The notes: generated from the letters alone by a model not told the origin. DNA of 64,000 nucleotides from Oceaniovalibus guishaninsula JLT2003 (GCF_000299575.1 NZ_AMGO01000036.1:62001-126000); one strand, 5' to 3'. Positions 18,660 to 29,382 are shown, counted from the stretch's first letter. Translations and numbers: made by a program.

Positions 18660-19612
18660 CAGACGCACCCCTGATCAGCGTGGTCAGCCCGGTCTATGGC
18701 TGCACCGATTGCCTCGAATCGCTGGTGGACGCCATCCGCGCCGCCTTCGATGGCACCGGCATCACATGGGAGGCCGTTCTCGTGGACGATCGCGGGCCGG
18801 ACGCGCCCTGGCCGCTGATCTGCGAACTGGCCCGCCTCGACGACCGCGTGCGGGGCATCCGGCTGGCGCGCAACCACGGACAGCATCTGGCGATCTGGGC
18901 GGGGCTGGGGGCGGCGCGCGGCCAATGGGTCGCCGTCATCGACTGCGACCTTCAGGACGATCCCGCGACCATTCCCGTCCTGCTGGACCGCGCCCGTGCC
19001 GAACCCGACACGCAGGCCGTCGTCGTCGATCGCGGCACCTGGCGCGACAGCCGCTTCCGCCGCCTGGCCTCGCGCGGGTTCTATCGCCTGATCGACCTGC
19101 TGGGCGGCGTGAACCTGAACAACAATATCGGGAATTTCGGCCTTTATTCCCGCCGCATGGTCGATGTGCTGCTGCAATACCGCGAACAAGAGGTGTTCCT
19201 GCCGGTCATGGTCGCGCAGACCGGGCTGAAGCGGACGTTCCACAGCGTCGACAGGTCTGGTCGCGCGGCGGGCGAAAGTTCCTACAACCTGCTGCGGCTG
19301 CTGCGGCTCGCGGTGGCCATCGTCGTGCGGTTCTCGGACCGTCCGCTCAAGCTCAGCGTGATCGCGGGGCTGCTGTTCAGCACGTTTTCGGCGCTGATGT
19401 CGCTGGTGATCCTCGTCGCCTGGGCCATCGGGGCCTTCACCGTGCCGGGCTGGACCAGCATCGTGCTGTCGGTCTGGTTTCTCAGCGGCCTGATCCTGGC
19501 GGTGCTGGGCGTGCACGGCTTCTATCTGGGCCGCGTCTTCGCCGAGGTGCAGCGCCGCCCGCGCATCCTGGTCGATTGCGAAACCGGCGATGCCGAAGGA
19601 CAGCGGCCGTGA
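18656..19612 (+). CDS. Family 2 glycosyltransferase, polyprenyl-phosphate type (GtrB/ArnC/DPM1-like)
   Basis: A 318-residue GT2 enzyme expected to load a sugar onto undecaprenyl phosphate on the inner face of the membrane. N-terminal GT-A fold: ISVVSPVYG, VDDRGPD, RNHGQHLAIWAG and the DxD-like DCDLQDDP. Near the end FSDRPLKLSVIAG is followed by two membrane helices (roughly residues 232-260 and 268-295), the hallmark of GtrB/ArnC/Dpm1 proteins. The GTG start at 18656 overlaps the wecE stop (GTGA); no better ATG exists. From context the sugar is probably Fuc4NAc; that is inference. Confidence 0.88.
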   Translation: MTDAPLISVVSPVYGCTDCLESLVDAIRAAFDGTGITWEAVLVDDRGPDAPWPLICELARLDDRVRGIRLARNHGQHLAIWAGLGAARGQWVAVIDCDLQDDPATIPVLLDRARAEPDTQAVVVDRGTWRDSRFRRLASRGFYRLIDLLGGVNLNNNIGNFGLYSRRMVDVLLQYREQEVFLPVMVAQTGLKRTFHSVDRSGRAAGESSYNLLRLLRLAVAIVVRFSDRPLKLSVIAGLLFSTFSALMSLVILVAWAIGAFTVPGWTSIVLSVWFLSGLILAVLGVHGFYLGRVFAEVQRRPRILVDCETGDAEGQRP

Positions 19613-19998
19613 CGGGCGGGCTGGGGCGCATCGGACGATACGGGATCGTCGGCATCGGCAGCAACCTCTTTTGCTACGCCGTGTTTTTGGGCCTCATCGC
19701 GGCATCGGTCCCGGCCGTGCCCGCATCGGGCGGCGTCTATATCCTCGGCCTCACGATCAGCTATCTGCTCAACCGAAGCTGGAGCTTCCGGTCGCGCGGC
19801 AGCCATGCCAGCGACCTGCCCCGCTTCCTGCTGGCCTACGGGATCGGGCTGGTCTTCTCGCTGGTCAGCATGTGGGTGCTGATCCGCTGGATGCACCCGG
19901 CCTTCGCGCAGATCGTCACCACGCTGGCCGCCGCGCTGGTCATCTATACCAGCCTTACAATCCTGAAGTTCGGAGGATCGCCGCATCATGCCGATTGA
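19609..19998 (+). CDS. GtrA-family membrane protein (predicted polyprenyl-sugar flippase)
   Basis: A 129-residue protein with four predicted membrane helices. RYGIVGIGSNLFCYAVFLGL and YLLNRSWSFRS are the classical GtrA signature (RF-x-VG...N and the NFxxxRxWxF-type motif). GtrA proteins are thought to flip polyprenyl-phosphate sugars to the periplasmic face. The GTG start at 19609 overlaps the preceding stop as GTGA; its own end overlaps the next gene by 11 bases. Confidence 0.88.
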   Translation: MTGGLGRIGRYGIVGIGSNLFCYAVFLGLIAASVPAVPASGGVYILGLTISYLLNRSWSFRSRGSHASDLPRFLLAYGIGLVFSLVSMWVLIRWMHPAFAQIVTTLAAALVIYTSLTILKFGGSPHHAD

Positions 19999-20710
19999 GA
20001 TGAACGCCCTCGAAACCGACCGCTTCGGCGTGCCCTGCGCGCGCATCGCCGATCCGGCCGCCCCGCTAGACGCGATCGACGCCGCCGCCCGCGCCCAGGG
20101 CGTGCGGATGCTCAGCACCCGGATCGACGTGTCGAACCTGCCGCGCGTCCACGCGCTCGAATCGGATGGATTCCGGCTGATGGATACGCTGGTCTATTAC
20201 GGCCGGTCGCTGACCGACTGGACCGAACCCGCGCCGCGCCGGCCCTTCGACATCCGCCGCGCCCGCCCGCAGGACGCCGACGCGGTCGAGGCTGTCGCGC
20301 GGTCGTCCTTCAAGGGCTATTACGGCCATTACCACGCCGATCCGCGGCTGGATAACGACAAGGCCGACGCGGCCTATGTGGAATGGTCTGGCAACAGCAT
20401 CCGTGCACTGACGGATCGCCTTACAGCCGCCATCGTTACGGTCGAAGATGAAATCGTCGCCTATGCCACGCTGCGTTTCAATACCGACATCCAGGCCGAG
20501 ATGGTGGTCGGCGGCGTTGCCCCGCATCACCAGGGGGGTGGTTTATATGCCGCGATGGTCGCCCGCTCGTTGAGCTTCATGCGCGATGACGGAGCAACCG
20601 AGTTCATCCTCTCGACTCAGATCAACAACTATGCCGTTCAGAAGGTCTGGGCGCGGTTCGGCCTGGCGCACCGCTACAGCTATTACACGTTCCACAAATG
20701 GTTCGACTGA
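19988..20710 (+). CDS. wecD: GNAT acetyltransferase, WecD/RffC-like
   Basis: Probable acetyl-CoA:dTDP-4-amino-4,6-dideoxygalactose N-acetyltransferase (240 aa). The C-terminal GNAT domain has VGGVAPHHQGGGLYAAMVARS as the acetyl-CoA binding segment. SFKGYYGHYHADPRLD resembles the WecD substrate region, and NNYAVQKVWARFGL the C-terminal motif. The N-terminal 90 residues form the second, degenerate domain seen in WecD. Adjacent to a WecE-like gene, it completes dTDP-Fuc4NAc synthesis. The stop overlaps the next start by one base (TGATG). Confidence 0.82.
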   Translation: MPIEMNALETDRFGVPCARIADPAAPLDAIDAAARAQGVRMLSTRIDVSNLPRVHALESDGFRLMDTLVYYGRSLTDWTEPAPRRPFDIRRARPQDADAVEAVARSSFKGYYGHYHADPRLDNDKADAAYVEWSGNSIRALTDRLTAAIVTVEDEIVAYATLRFNTDIQAEMVVGGVAPHHQGGGLYAAMVARSLSFMRDDGATEFILSTQINNYAVQKVWARFGLAHRYSYYTFHKWFD

Positions 20711-22266
20711 TGCGGCCCGCCATCGGCTGGACGAATGCCGCGCTGCGCGCCGTGCTGGCGCTGGGCATCGCCGCGTTCGTCCTGTTGACGCTGATCGGTC
20801 TGACCGGCATCGTCTATGACAACCAGCATTTCGGCGACACGTCCTTCATCTTCGGCGCGGCCTGGCGGGTCTATACCGGCATGCAGCCCGGCATCGACTT
20901 CGGCCATTTCTACGGCGGCTTCACCTCGGGCGCGATTGCGCTGGCCATGCACCTGTTCGGGCCGACGATGCATGCCTGGGCGCAGGCCGCGCTGATGCTG
21001 TTCGCCGCCGCCTGGGGCATCGCCATCGCGATCTGCTGGCGCCACGTCTCGGCGACGATCTGGCTTTCCGCCGGTCTGCTGCTGGCGGCGCTGCTGTTCA
21101 CGCTGCATCCTCTGGAAGTATCGCAATCCGTCACGCGGATCTGGTCGGCGCATTCGTTCCTCTACAACCGCATCGGGCTGGCGCAGGCCATCCTCTGCGC
21201 GCTGTTCGTGGCCTTCCGCTCCGAAACCCGCCGGCGCGAGGCCGCGACCGGCCTGTTGCTGGGCATCGTCTGCGTCGCGGCGGCCTATACCAAGCCCACC
21301 TTCGTCATCCTCGCCCTCGCCCTGCCGCTGGCGCTGATCGTGCAGCGCCGCTGGTCCGCGATCCTCGGCGTCGGCCTCGGCATGGTCGGCACGCTCGCCC
21401 TCTTCGACCCCGACCTGCGGCAATACCGCGCCTCGTGGAATTACGTGCAGGCCAGCGTCGGCACGCGCGAGGACAGCGAGATCGTCAGCCTGATCCGCAA
21501 GTCCGTGCAGATCCTGCTGGCGCAGCCGGTCGCCGTGACGCTGCTGGCCGCCGCGCTGATGGCCGCATGGCGGATCCTGCGCTTCGGCCCCGCGACGGTG
21601 GCCGGGCTGGCCATCGTCTTCGCGGCGGCCACCGGCATGGCGGCGACGATGGGCGGCGGCGGGTCGCTTGGACAGATGGCACTGCCCCTGATCTGCGCCG
21701 CGGCGATCTGCCTTGCGGGCATCGCCGCCGACGGCCTGTCGCTGCGGTCCTTTCCGATGGCCACGTCGCTGGTGCTGCTGGCCGCGTTCGGCGGGCCGCA
21801 TCTGCTGAACCTCGCCGGCGCCACGGCCGAGGCGCGCCAGTTCCGCGATGCCCCCCTTATCGCCACCGGCCCCTATGCCGCCTATCACGTCACCACCGAC
21901 AACGAAGACGCCAACAGCGCGCGCCAGTATGCGATGCTGGCCGACGGTCTGGAGGCGCTGGCGGCAATGGGTGCCGGCGCGGATACGGGCATCGTCGCCG
22001 ACAACGGCGTTTCGTTCGAATTCGCCATGCTGGCCCGGCCGGTAGGCGGCTTCCCGCTCTGGCCCCGGCCGAATTCGCCGGAATTCGCCGGCGATCCAGT
22101 GCTGGACCCGGCCATCGACGTGGTCCTTCTGGCCCATGCCCCTACGGAGATTCGCGCGGTTCTGCGCGATGCCTTGCCGGGCGCGTTTGATCTCTGCCGG
22201 CGGACCGTTTATTGGAACGTCTACACCAGACGGGGTGCGCGCTGGGCGACCTGCACGGCAAGCTGA
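20710..22266 (+). CDS. Polytopic membrane protein, candidate periplasmic sugar transferase
   Basis: A 518-residue protein with about ten hydrophobic segments in the first 370 residues and a soluble C-terminal part. The layout, with a short acidic loop between the first two helices (YDNQHFGDTSF...), recalls GT-C glycosyltransferases such as GtrX/PMT/ArnT-like proteins, but no conserved family motif was recognised with certainty. Its place as last gene of the wecE-GT2-gtrA-wecD unit suggests that it moves the lipid-linked sugar onto a surface glycan or protein. The ATG at 20710 is taken because of the TGATG overlap; a GTG 12 bases upstream lies within wecD. Confidence 0.7.
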   Translation: MRPAIGWTNAALRAVLALGIAAFVLLTLIGLTGIVYDNQHFGDTSFIFGAAWRVYTGMQPGIDFGHFYGGFTSGAIALAMHLFGPTMHAWAQAALMLFAAAWGIAIAICWRHVSATIWLSAGLLLAALLFTLHPLEVSQSVTRIWSAHSFLYNRIGLAQAILCALFVAFRSETRRREAATGLLLGIVCVAAAYTKPTFVILALALPLALIVQRRWSAILGVGLGMVGTLALFDPDLRQYRASWNYVQASVGTREDSEIVSLIRKSVQILLAQPVAVTLLAAALMAAWRILRFGPATVAGLAIVFAAATGMAATMGGGGSLGQMALPLICAAAICLAGIAADGLSLRSFPMATSLVLLAAFGGPHLLNLAGATAEARQFRDAPLIATGPYAAYHVTTDNEDANSARQYAMLADGLEALAAMGAGADTGIVADNGVSFEFAMLARPVGGFPLWPRPNSPEFAGDPVLDPAIDVVLLAHAPTEIRAVLRDALPGAFDLCRRTVYWNVYTRRGARWATCTAS

Positions 22267-22673
22267 CACGCCATGTCGGTTGCCGCACCTGCGGCAAATA
22301 TGCCCCGTGACTTCGGGTATTGTTTGCGCTGACATGACAATGGCCGTCTAACACGGGAATTGGCAACGAACATCGTCATTCCCATCAAGCAAGAATAAGG
22401 CTAGACCTTTCCGATATTGCGGAAATCCGATCTAAACCCGAGGTTGACATATTGCCATCTGATAACACCCACGCGCGAAATATCCGCTTTGGCCGAAGGC
22501 TTCCCTGCCTTCGTTCCAAGAACCTCTGTACGGAAATACGCGCGCCGGATGAATGAGATTCCGAAAATCCTAGCCGGTTATAGAATTACCACACAAATGC
22601 CATAGGCCATCCGCACCGTGGGCCGATCGAACTCAGGTCGTTCATGTCGAACGCGGGCCGAAGGAAGCTGAAC
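22267..22673 (+). other. Intergenic region before the RTX gene, AT-richer than surroundings
   Basis: About 400 bases without a convincing gene. It holds the palindrome at 22280, a TTGACA hexamer at 22444-22449 that could be a -35 element (no good -10 at 17 bases), and clearly lower GC than the flanks. It is the likely long 5' regulatory region of the RTX gene. A 62-codon open frame at 22417-22605 shows no recognisable features. Confidence 0.5.
22280..22297. promoter_or_regulatory. Perfect 18-bp palindrome downstream of the glycan operon
   Basis: TTGCCGCA-CC-TGCGGCAA has eight-base arms and a two-base centre, 13 bases after the last stop of the operon. The loop is too short for a good RNA terminator without fraying, so a dimeric protein-binding site for the downstream RTX gene is equally possible. 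Confidence 0.4.
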
Positions 22674-25613
22674 ATGTCAGACACGAATGTTGCGAATGCT
22701 GCTCAGGGCAATTCCAACCCGACACTCTCGATGAATATCCACAGTCCGGTCGATTACGCGCCGGGCCAGCATTTCATCGACATGATGAAGAACATGCGCG
22801 CGTGGCAGGCGCACAAGCCCGGCGTGTGGGACGGACTGGACCAGAAAGAGTTGCAGAAGCAGGGCTATCTGGACGCCGACGGCTGGGTGAAGGAAATCCC
22901 GCCCGGCATGGAAAGCGTCGGCACCATCTTCTCGTGGCAATACATCCCCGAAGAAAACTATCGCCTGGCCGGTCGGTATGTGCTGGAATACGAAGGCGAA
23001 GGCACCATTACGATCGGCGCCACCAGCGACCGCATCAAGATCGTCTCGCGCGAACCGGGCAAGATCGTGTTCGAGGCGAATGCCACCGGCAAGATCTTCC
23101 TGCGGATCACCGAAACCGACCCCGAAAAGACCGGCGACTATATCCGTAACATGACGATGGTTCACGAAGACAAGCTCGACCTGTTCGAAGCGGGCGCCGT
23201 CTTTGATCCGGTCTATCTGGAAACGCTCAAGGATCTGCGCGAGATCCGGTTTATGGGCGTGATGGGCGCCAACAATTCGAAGGAAGAAACCTGGGACGAA
23301 CGCGCCACGCCCGACGGTCCCAACATGGGCCGCATGTCGGTCGAGGATATGGTGCGGCTTGCAAACGAGGTCGGCGCCGATCCGTGGTTCACCATCCCCC
23401 ACCGGGTTGACGAGACGTGGATCCGCAACTTCGCCGAATACGTCCGCGACAATCTGGATGACGGCCTGGTCGCCAAGTTCGAATATTCCAACGAGATCTG
23501 GAACTGGGGATTCTGGCAGACCCAGGAACTTCTGTGGGATGCCCGCGTGGAATGGGCGGGCTACGAAGGCCAGGGCGGCTTCTTCCCCGGCTATGTCGCC
23601 AAAAGGGCCACCGAAGTCGCCGCGCTGATAAAAGAGGTGTTCGGCGAGGAAAACGCCGACCGCGTGCATGCGGTGCTTGGAACGCAGACGGCCAATATCG
23701 GCTTCACCCAGCAGATGCTGGAATCCAAGCTGTGGAAGCAGATCGACCCCGAGGGATTCATCGATCCGGCCTCGGTCTTCGATTCCATCGGCGTGACGAC
23801 CTATTTCGGAAACTCCACCGTCGGCAAGGCCGCCTATCGTGACGAGCTTCTGAAGGCGATCGCCGATCCGAACGTGGACGCTTTCCAGTATCTCGCCGAC
23901 AAGCTGATGGATCCGAATTACGAAAGCTCGATCCCCTTTTATGACAAGAAACTTGCGATCCAGAAGCAGTTCGCCGACAAATACGGTCTCGACCTGGTGG
24001 CCTATGAAGGCGGTCAGCACGTCCACCACGCTTTCGGCGTCCGCGATCTGACGGCCGAGCAGAAAGTCATCCTGACCGAATTCATGGGTGAATTCATGCG
24101 CAGCCCGCAGATGGCCGACCTGTATCAGGCGTCATGGGACAGCTGGATGAAATACGGCGACGGTCCCTATATGCAATTCCTCGACATCACCATGAATTCG
24201 GTGAACGGAATGTGGGGCCTTTACGAAAGCACCACCGACCATTCGCCGCGGTCCGATCTGCTGGAAAAGCTGAACGCCGAAACCGCGGCCTGGTGGGACG
24301 AGGATGGCGGCCAGCGCTATCAGCACGGCGTCATCGAACGCGGCACCGAAGGCGACGACAGCCTGATCGGCACCGACAAGATCGACTATCTGCTGGGCGG
24401 CGGCGGCGACGATGCGTTCACCCCCGGCAAGGGCGACGACGGCATCAACGGCGGCGACGGCATCGACCGGGTGATCCTGTCCGAAGCCATCGGCCTTTAT
24501 ACCCTGGTGGCCGAGGGCGAGGGCTATCGTCTCACCGGGCCGGACGGCACGAAATATCTTGTCGGGATCGAGCTTTTGCAATTCGCGGGCGGCCCCGCGT
24601 TCGACATCGCCGAATTTGCCGACCGGCGCGCGGCGGCGGGCGAAGGATCGGGCGGCGACACCCAGATGCCGCCCCCGCCCGATCCGAAGCCCGAACCAAA
24701 GCCGGAACCCGAACCCGAACCCGAACCCGAACCGGGCGACGGCAATACGGGCGGCGGCAATAGCGGGGGCGACGGCGACGCGTCCGCGGGTGGCGACGAC
24801 GGCGCGCCGGTCGATCCGGGCGGTCCCGATCTGGGTCTGACGTTGACGATGGGCCTCGGCGACGGCGTCGTCGCCGCCACCCCCGACACGGTCGTGCAGA
24901 TTGAAGGCGCCGCGGGCAGCCAGAAGGGCGTCTTCATCATGGCGCTGCATTCGGGCGGCGGCACGGCGCGCGAGATGGGCCAGTCCCGTGGCGAATGGGC
25001 GCATTCCATCTTCGAGATGGGCGCAACGGCCGAGTTCGACGGCAGGACGGTCGAGGCATCGTATTGGAGCCTCAACGACGACGTGGCCGAGAAGGGCGGC
25101 GATCCGCTGACCGGATCGGCGCTGGACACCGCGCTCAGCTTCGGCGCCATCGTCCAGAACGTGGGCGAGATCACGGCGACCGATCGCGGCGACAGGTTCT
25201 TCGGCCGCGAGGAAGCCAGCATCGTGCACGGCCGCGCCGGCAACGACTGGCTGTTCGGCGGCGCCGGAGAGGACGCGCTGTTCGGCGATGACGGTCGCGA
25301 CAGCGTCATCGGCGGGTCGGGGAACGACACGATCGATGGCGGGGCCGGCAACGACCGCCTGATCGGCCAGGCCGGCAGCGACACCTTCGTCTTCGGCAAG
25401 GGCAGCGGCCGCGACGACATCATCGACTTCGCCGCCGAAGACCGGCTCTATCTGGGCGACCTTCTGCAAGCCGGGCAAACGCTGGCCGATGTCGCGTCGG
25501 AAAAGCGCGGCGGGCTGGTGCTGTCCTTCGGAGACGAGAAGATCACGTTCAAGGATCTCGACGGCGACGATCTGGCCTGGCTGACCGAGACCGTGATCAC
25601 CGACTGGGGCTGA
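22674..25613 (+). CDS. Large RTX-repeat protein with glycoside-hydrolase-like N-terminal domain
   Basis: A 979-residue protein without a Sec signal, expected to be secreted by a type I system through its C-terminus. Residues about 170-540 look like a (beta/alpha)8 clan-A-like glycosidase: EYSNEIWNWG has the Asn-Glu acid/base pair (Glu274) and LVAYEGGQHV could hold the nucleophile (Glu445). An RTX block follows (GTEGDDSLIG, GGGGDDAF, GKGDDGINGGDG), then a Pro-Glu linker at about 675-690, and a second RTX block near 860-905 (GGAGEDALFGDDG, GGSGNDTIDGGAGNDRL) that ends in a typical FxF...DxxDF stretch. The ATG at 22674 has GAAGGAAG eight bases upstream; an ATG ten codons earlier has none. No hlyBD genes are nearby. 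The substrate is unknown; the neighbouring operon suggests a surface glycan. Confidence 0.8.
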   Translation: MSDTNVANAAQGNSNPTLSMNIHSPVDYAPGQHFIDMMKNMRAWQAHKPGVWDGLDQKELQKQGYLDADGWVKEIPPGMESVGTIFSWQYIPEENYRLAGRYVLEYEGEGTITIGATSDRIKIVSREPGKIVFEANATGKIFLRITETDPEKTGDYIRNMTMVHEDKLDLFEAGAVFDPVYLETLKDLREIRFMGVMGANNSKEETWDERATPDGPNMGRMSVEDMVRLANEVGADPWFTIPHRVDETWIRNFAEYVRDNLDDGLVAKFEYSNEIWNWGFWQTQELLWDARVEWAGYEGQGGFFPGYVAKRATEVAALIKEVFGEENADRVHAVLGTQTANIGFTQQMLESKLWKQIDPEGFIDPASVFDSIGVTTYFGNSTVGKAAYRDELLKAIADPNVDAFQYLADKLMDPNYESSIPFYDKKLAIQKQFADKYGLDLVAYEGGQHVHHAFGVRDLTAEQKVILTEFMGEFMRSPQMADLYQASWDSWMKYGDGPYMQFLDITMNSVNGMWGLYESTTDHSPRSDLLEKLNAETAAWWDEDGGQRYQHGVIERGTEGDDSLIGTDKIDYLLGGGGDDAFTPGKGDDGINGGDGIDRVILSEAIGLYTLVAEGEGYRLTGPDGTKYLVGIELLQFAGGPAFDIAEFADRRAAAGEGSGGDTQMPPPPDPKPEPKPEPEPEPEPEPGDGNTGGGNSGGDGDASAGGDDGAPVDPGGPDLGLTLTMGLGDGVVAATPDTVVQIEGAAGSQKGVFIMALHSGGGTAREMGQSRGEWAHSIFEMGATAEFDGRTVEASYWSLNDDVAEKGGDPLTGSALDTALSFGAIVQNVGEITATDRGDRFFGREEASIVHGRAGNDWLFGGAGEDALFGDDGRDSVIGGSGNDTIDGGAGNDRLIGQAGSDTFVFGKGSGRDDIIDFAAEDRLYLGDLLQAGQTLADVASEKRGGLVLSFGDEKITFKDLDGDDLAWLTETVITDWG
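24705..24734 (+). repeat. Tandem hexanucleotide GAACCC repeat encoding a Glu-Pro linker
   Basis: Four exact GAACCC copies and one degenerate copy encode (Glu-Pro) dipeptides in the RTX protein. As the unit is six bases, slippage would alter the linker length without shifting the frame. Confidence 0.85.
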
Positions 25614-25623
25614 TGCCCCGGAC

Positions 25624-25656
25624 GGGCCGGGCATGTTCGCCGGACATGCCCGGTCC
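25624..25656 (+). terminator. Strong hairpin downstream of the RTX gene
   Basis: A 12-bp stem (GGGCCGGGCATG against CATGCCCGGTCC, one G-T pair) with a nine-base loop begins 11 bases after the RTX stop. There is no T run, but in GC-rich alphaproteobacteria such hairpins often mark transcript ends. Confidence 0.5.
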
Positions 25657-25720
25657 GACGGGTCTGGCCCTCGGCGCGCCGCTGACCTAGACCGGGGGCA
25701 GCACGACGCGGGACGCGCCC

Positions 25721-26134
25721 ATGACCGAACCCATCCTCGACCGCTGCGCCGAACGCGGCCTGCGCATGACGGACCAGCGGCGCACCATCGCGCTGGTGCT
25801 TCAGGACAGCCGCGACCACCCCGATGTCGAAACCGTCCATGCCCGCGCCGCCGCGCGCGATCCGCGCATTTCCATCGCCACCGTCTATCGCACCGTCAAG
25901 CTGTTCGAGGAGACGGGGATCCTCGAAAAGCACGAATTCGGCGACGGCCGCGCCCGCTATGAGGATGCGGAGCGCGACCATCACGACCACCTGATCGACA
26001 TGCAGTCTGGCCACGTCATCGAATTCGTCGACCCCGAGATCGAGGCCCTTCAGGACCGCATCGCCGCCCGTCTGGGATACGAGCTGCGCGGTCATCGGCT
26101 GGAACTCTACGGTGTTCCCGCGAAGAAGCGCTAG
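25721..26134 (+). CDS. fur: Fur-family metal-responsive regulator (Fur/Mur type)
   Basis: A 137-residue repressor with the Fur winged helix (LRMTDQRRTIALVL and ISIATVYRTVKLFEE) and the metal-sensing region HHDHLIDMQSGHVIEF. It lacks the C-terminal CxxC pairs that bind structural zinc in E. coli Fur. In many alphaproteobacteria the Fur orthologue acts as the manganese regulator Mur, so either iron or manganese may be the effector. It is followed after three bases by a DMT transporter gene, probably in the same transcript. Confidence 0.9.
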   Translation: MTEPILDRCAERGLRMTDQRRTIALVLQDSRDHPDVETVHARAAARDPRISIATVYRTVKLFEETGILEKHEFGDGRARYEDAERDHHDHLIDMQSGHVIEFVDPEIEALQDRIAARLGYELRGHRLELYGVPAKKR

Positions 26135-26137
26135 GCG

Positions 26138-28345
<2,208 letters not shown>

Positions 28346-28346
<1 letters not shown>

Positions 28347-28933
28347 TGCTGGGCGACGGCCTGCATGACGTGCCGCCGGGCAAGCTGGCGGCCGTCGTCA
28401 CCCATCTGCGCCGCGACGCGCCCCCCGATGCGCCGCCGCCCCCGCCGCCCGAGGGGCTGTCGCTGGCCCGGGCGCACCGCCTGCCCCTTGCCGATTACCG
28501 CGCCGTCTTCCGCACGGTCGGGCGCGACTGGCTCTGGACGTCGCGGCTGGCGATGGACGACGCGACGCTGGCCGCCATCGTCCACGACCCGCGCGTCGCC
28601 GTGCATCCCGTCCTGCACGAAACCCGCCCTGTCGGCCTGGTGGAGCTGGATTTTCGCCGGCCCGGCACCTGCGAGCTTGCCTTTCTCGGCCTCGTCCCGT
28701 CGCAAACCGGGCGCGGCGCCGGCCGCTGGCTGATGGCCGAGGCGCTGCACCGCGCCTTCGCCAGCGCGCCCGAACTGACGGTCCATACCTGCACCCTCGA
28801 CAGCCCCGCCGCGTTGCCCTTCTACATCCGCGCGGGCTTCCGCCCCGTCCGCCGCGCCGTCGAAATCTTCGACGATCCCCGCGCCGCCGGCCTCCTCGAC
28901 CGCCAGGCCGCGCCGCAGATCCCGCTGCTCTAG
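28346..28933 (+). CDS. GNAT-family N-acetyltransferase
   Basis: A 195-residue protein with a C-terminal GNAT fold (about residues 50-180). LGLVPSQTGRGAGRWLMAEAL is the acetyl-CoA binding motif A, and SPAALPFYIRAGF is motif B. The N-terminus carries an unusual run of Pro (residues 31-37). Substrate unknown. Translational coupling with eno (one-base overlap) suggests expression at high level, but a functional link is not evident. Confidence 0.85.
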
Positions 28934-28956
28934 TTGCGAGAAAGTCGCATTCGCAA
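28934..28956. promoter_or_regulatory. Inverted repeat upstream of small lipoprotein gene
   Basis: TTGCGA and TCGCAA form outer arms 11 bases apart, and an inner TGCGA-gaaag-TCGCA repeat overlaps them. The form recalls Fur-family operators (GCGA...TCGC), and a Fur/Mur gene lies 3 kb away, but the assignment is speculative. Confidence 0.3.
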
Positions 28957-29039
28957 CAGGGACCGCCCCTTGCAGAATCCTCTGCGTTTGCGCTGACATG
29001 CCCGCCCCGCGTAATCCAGTCTGGACAGGGAGAAGAACC

Positions 29040-29183
29040 ATGAAAAACAAGACCGCAACATTCGTTCTGCTGGCCGCGGCCGCCCTCGCGCTTGCCGGCT
29101 GCAACACCGCTGTCGGCGTCGCCAAGGATACCTGGGGCGGCACCAAGTTCGTCGGCAACCAGATCATGGGCGACGATTCTTGA
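29040..29183 (+). CDS. Small lipoprotein, entericidin-like
   Basis: A 47-residue lipoprotein precursor. A short positive N-terminus (MKNKT) and a hydrophobic stretch lead to the lipobox LAGC at residues 18-21; the mature part is under 30 residues (GVAKDTWGGTKFVGNQIMG). Size and composition recall entericidin-type membrane peptides, whose role is unclear outside enterics. GGGAGAAG lies shortly before the ATG at 29040. A second small lipoprotein gene follows after 16 bases. Confidence 0.75.
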   Translation: MKNKTATFVLLAAAALALAGCNTAVGVAKDTWGGTKFVGNQIMGDDS

Positions 29184-29199
29184 CAGGGCACCTTCCGGC

Positions 29200-29382
29200 A
29201 TGAAACCGCTTTCCGCCACGGCGGCGCTGTTCGTTATCGGCATCGGCCTTGCCTTGCCGGGCTGCGCCGTCGTCCGCGTTCCGGTCAAGGTCGCCGGCAC
29301 GGTGGTCGGCGGCACCATCCTGGCTGTCACACGCGGCCCGGCCCGGCCGGCCGACCTGAACGGAAGGCCGCGCGGCGGCTGA
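29200..29382 (+). CDS. Small lipoprotein, 60 aa
   Basis: The protein begins MKPLSATAALFVIGIGLALPGC, a lipoprotein signal with lipobox LPGC (residues 19-22), followed by a Val-rich mature part (VVRVPVKVAGTVVGGTILAV). It is probably anchored in the inner or outer membrane. It lies just downstream of the 47-residue lipoprotein gene, so the two are likely co-transcribed. No family with known function was recognised. Confidence 0.65.
   Translation: MKPLSATAALFVIGIGLALPGCAVVRVPVKVAGTVVGGTILAVTRGPARPADLNGRPRGG

Noticed and set aside
18251-20003. Long alternative frames over the GT2 and GtrA genes
   Set aside because: They are out of register with the family-matching frames and encode Arg/Pro-rich sequence.
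22444-22472. TTGACA as a complete sigma-70 promoter for the RTX gene
   Set aside because: No acceptable -10 hexamer is present at 16-18 bases, so only the -35-like match is mentioned.
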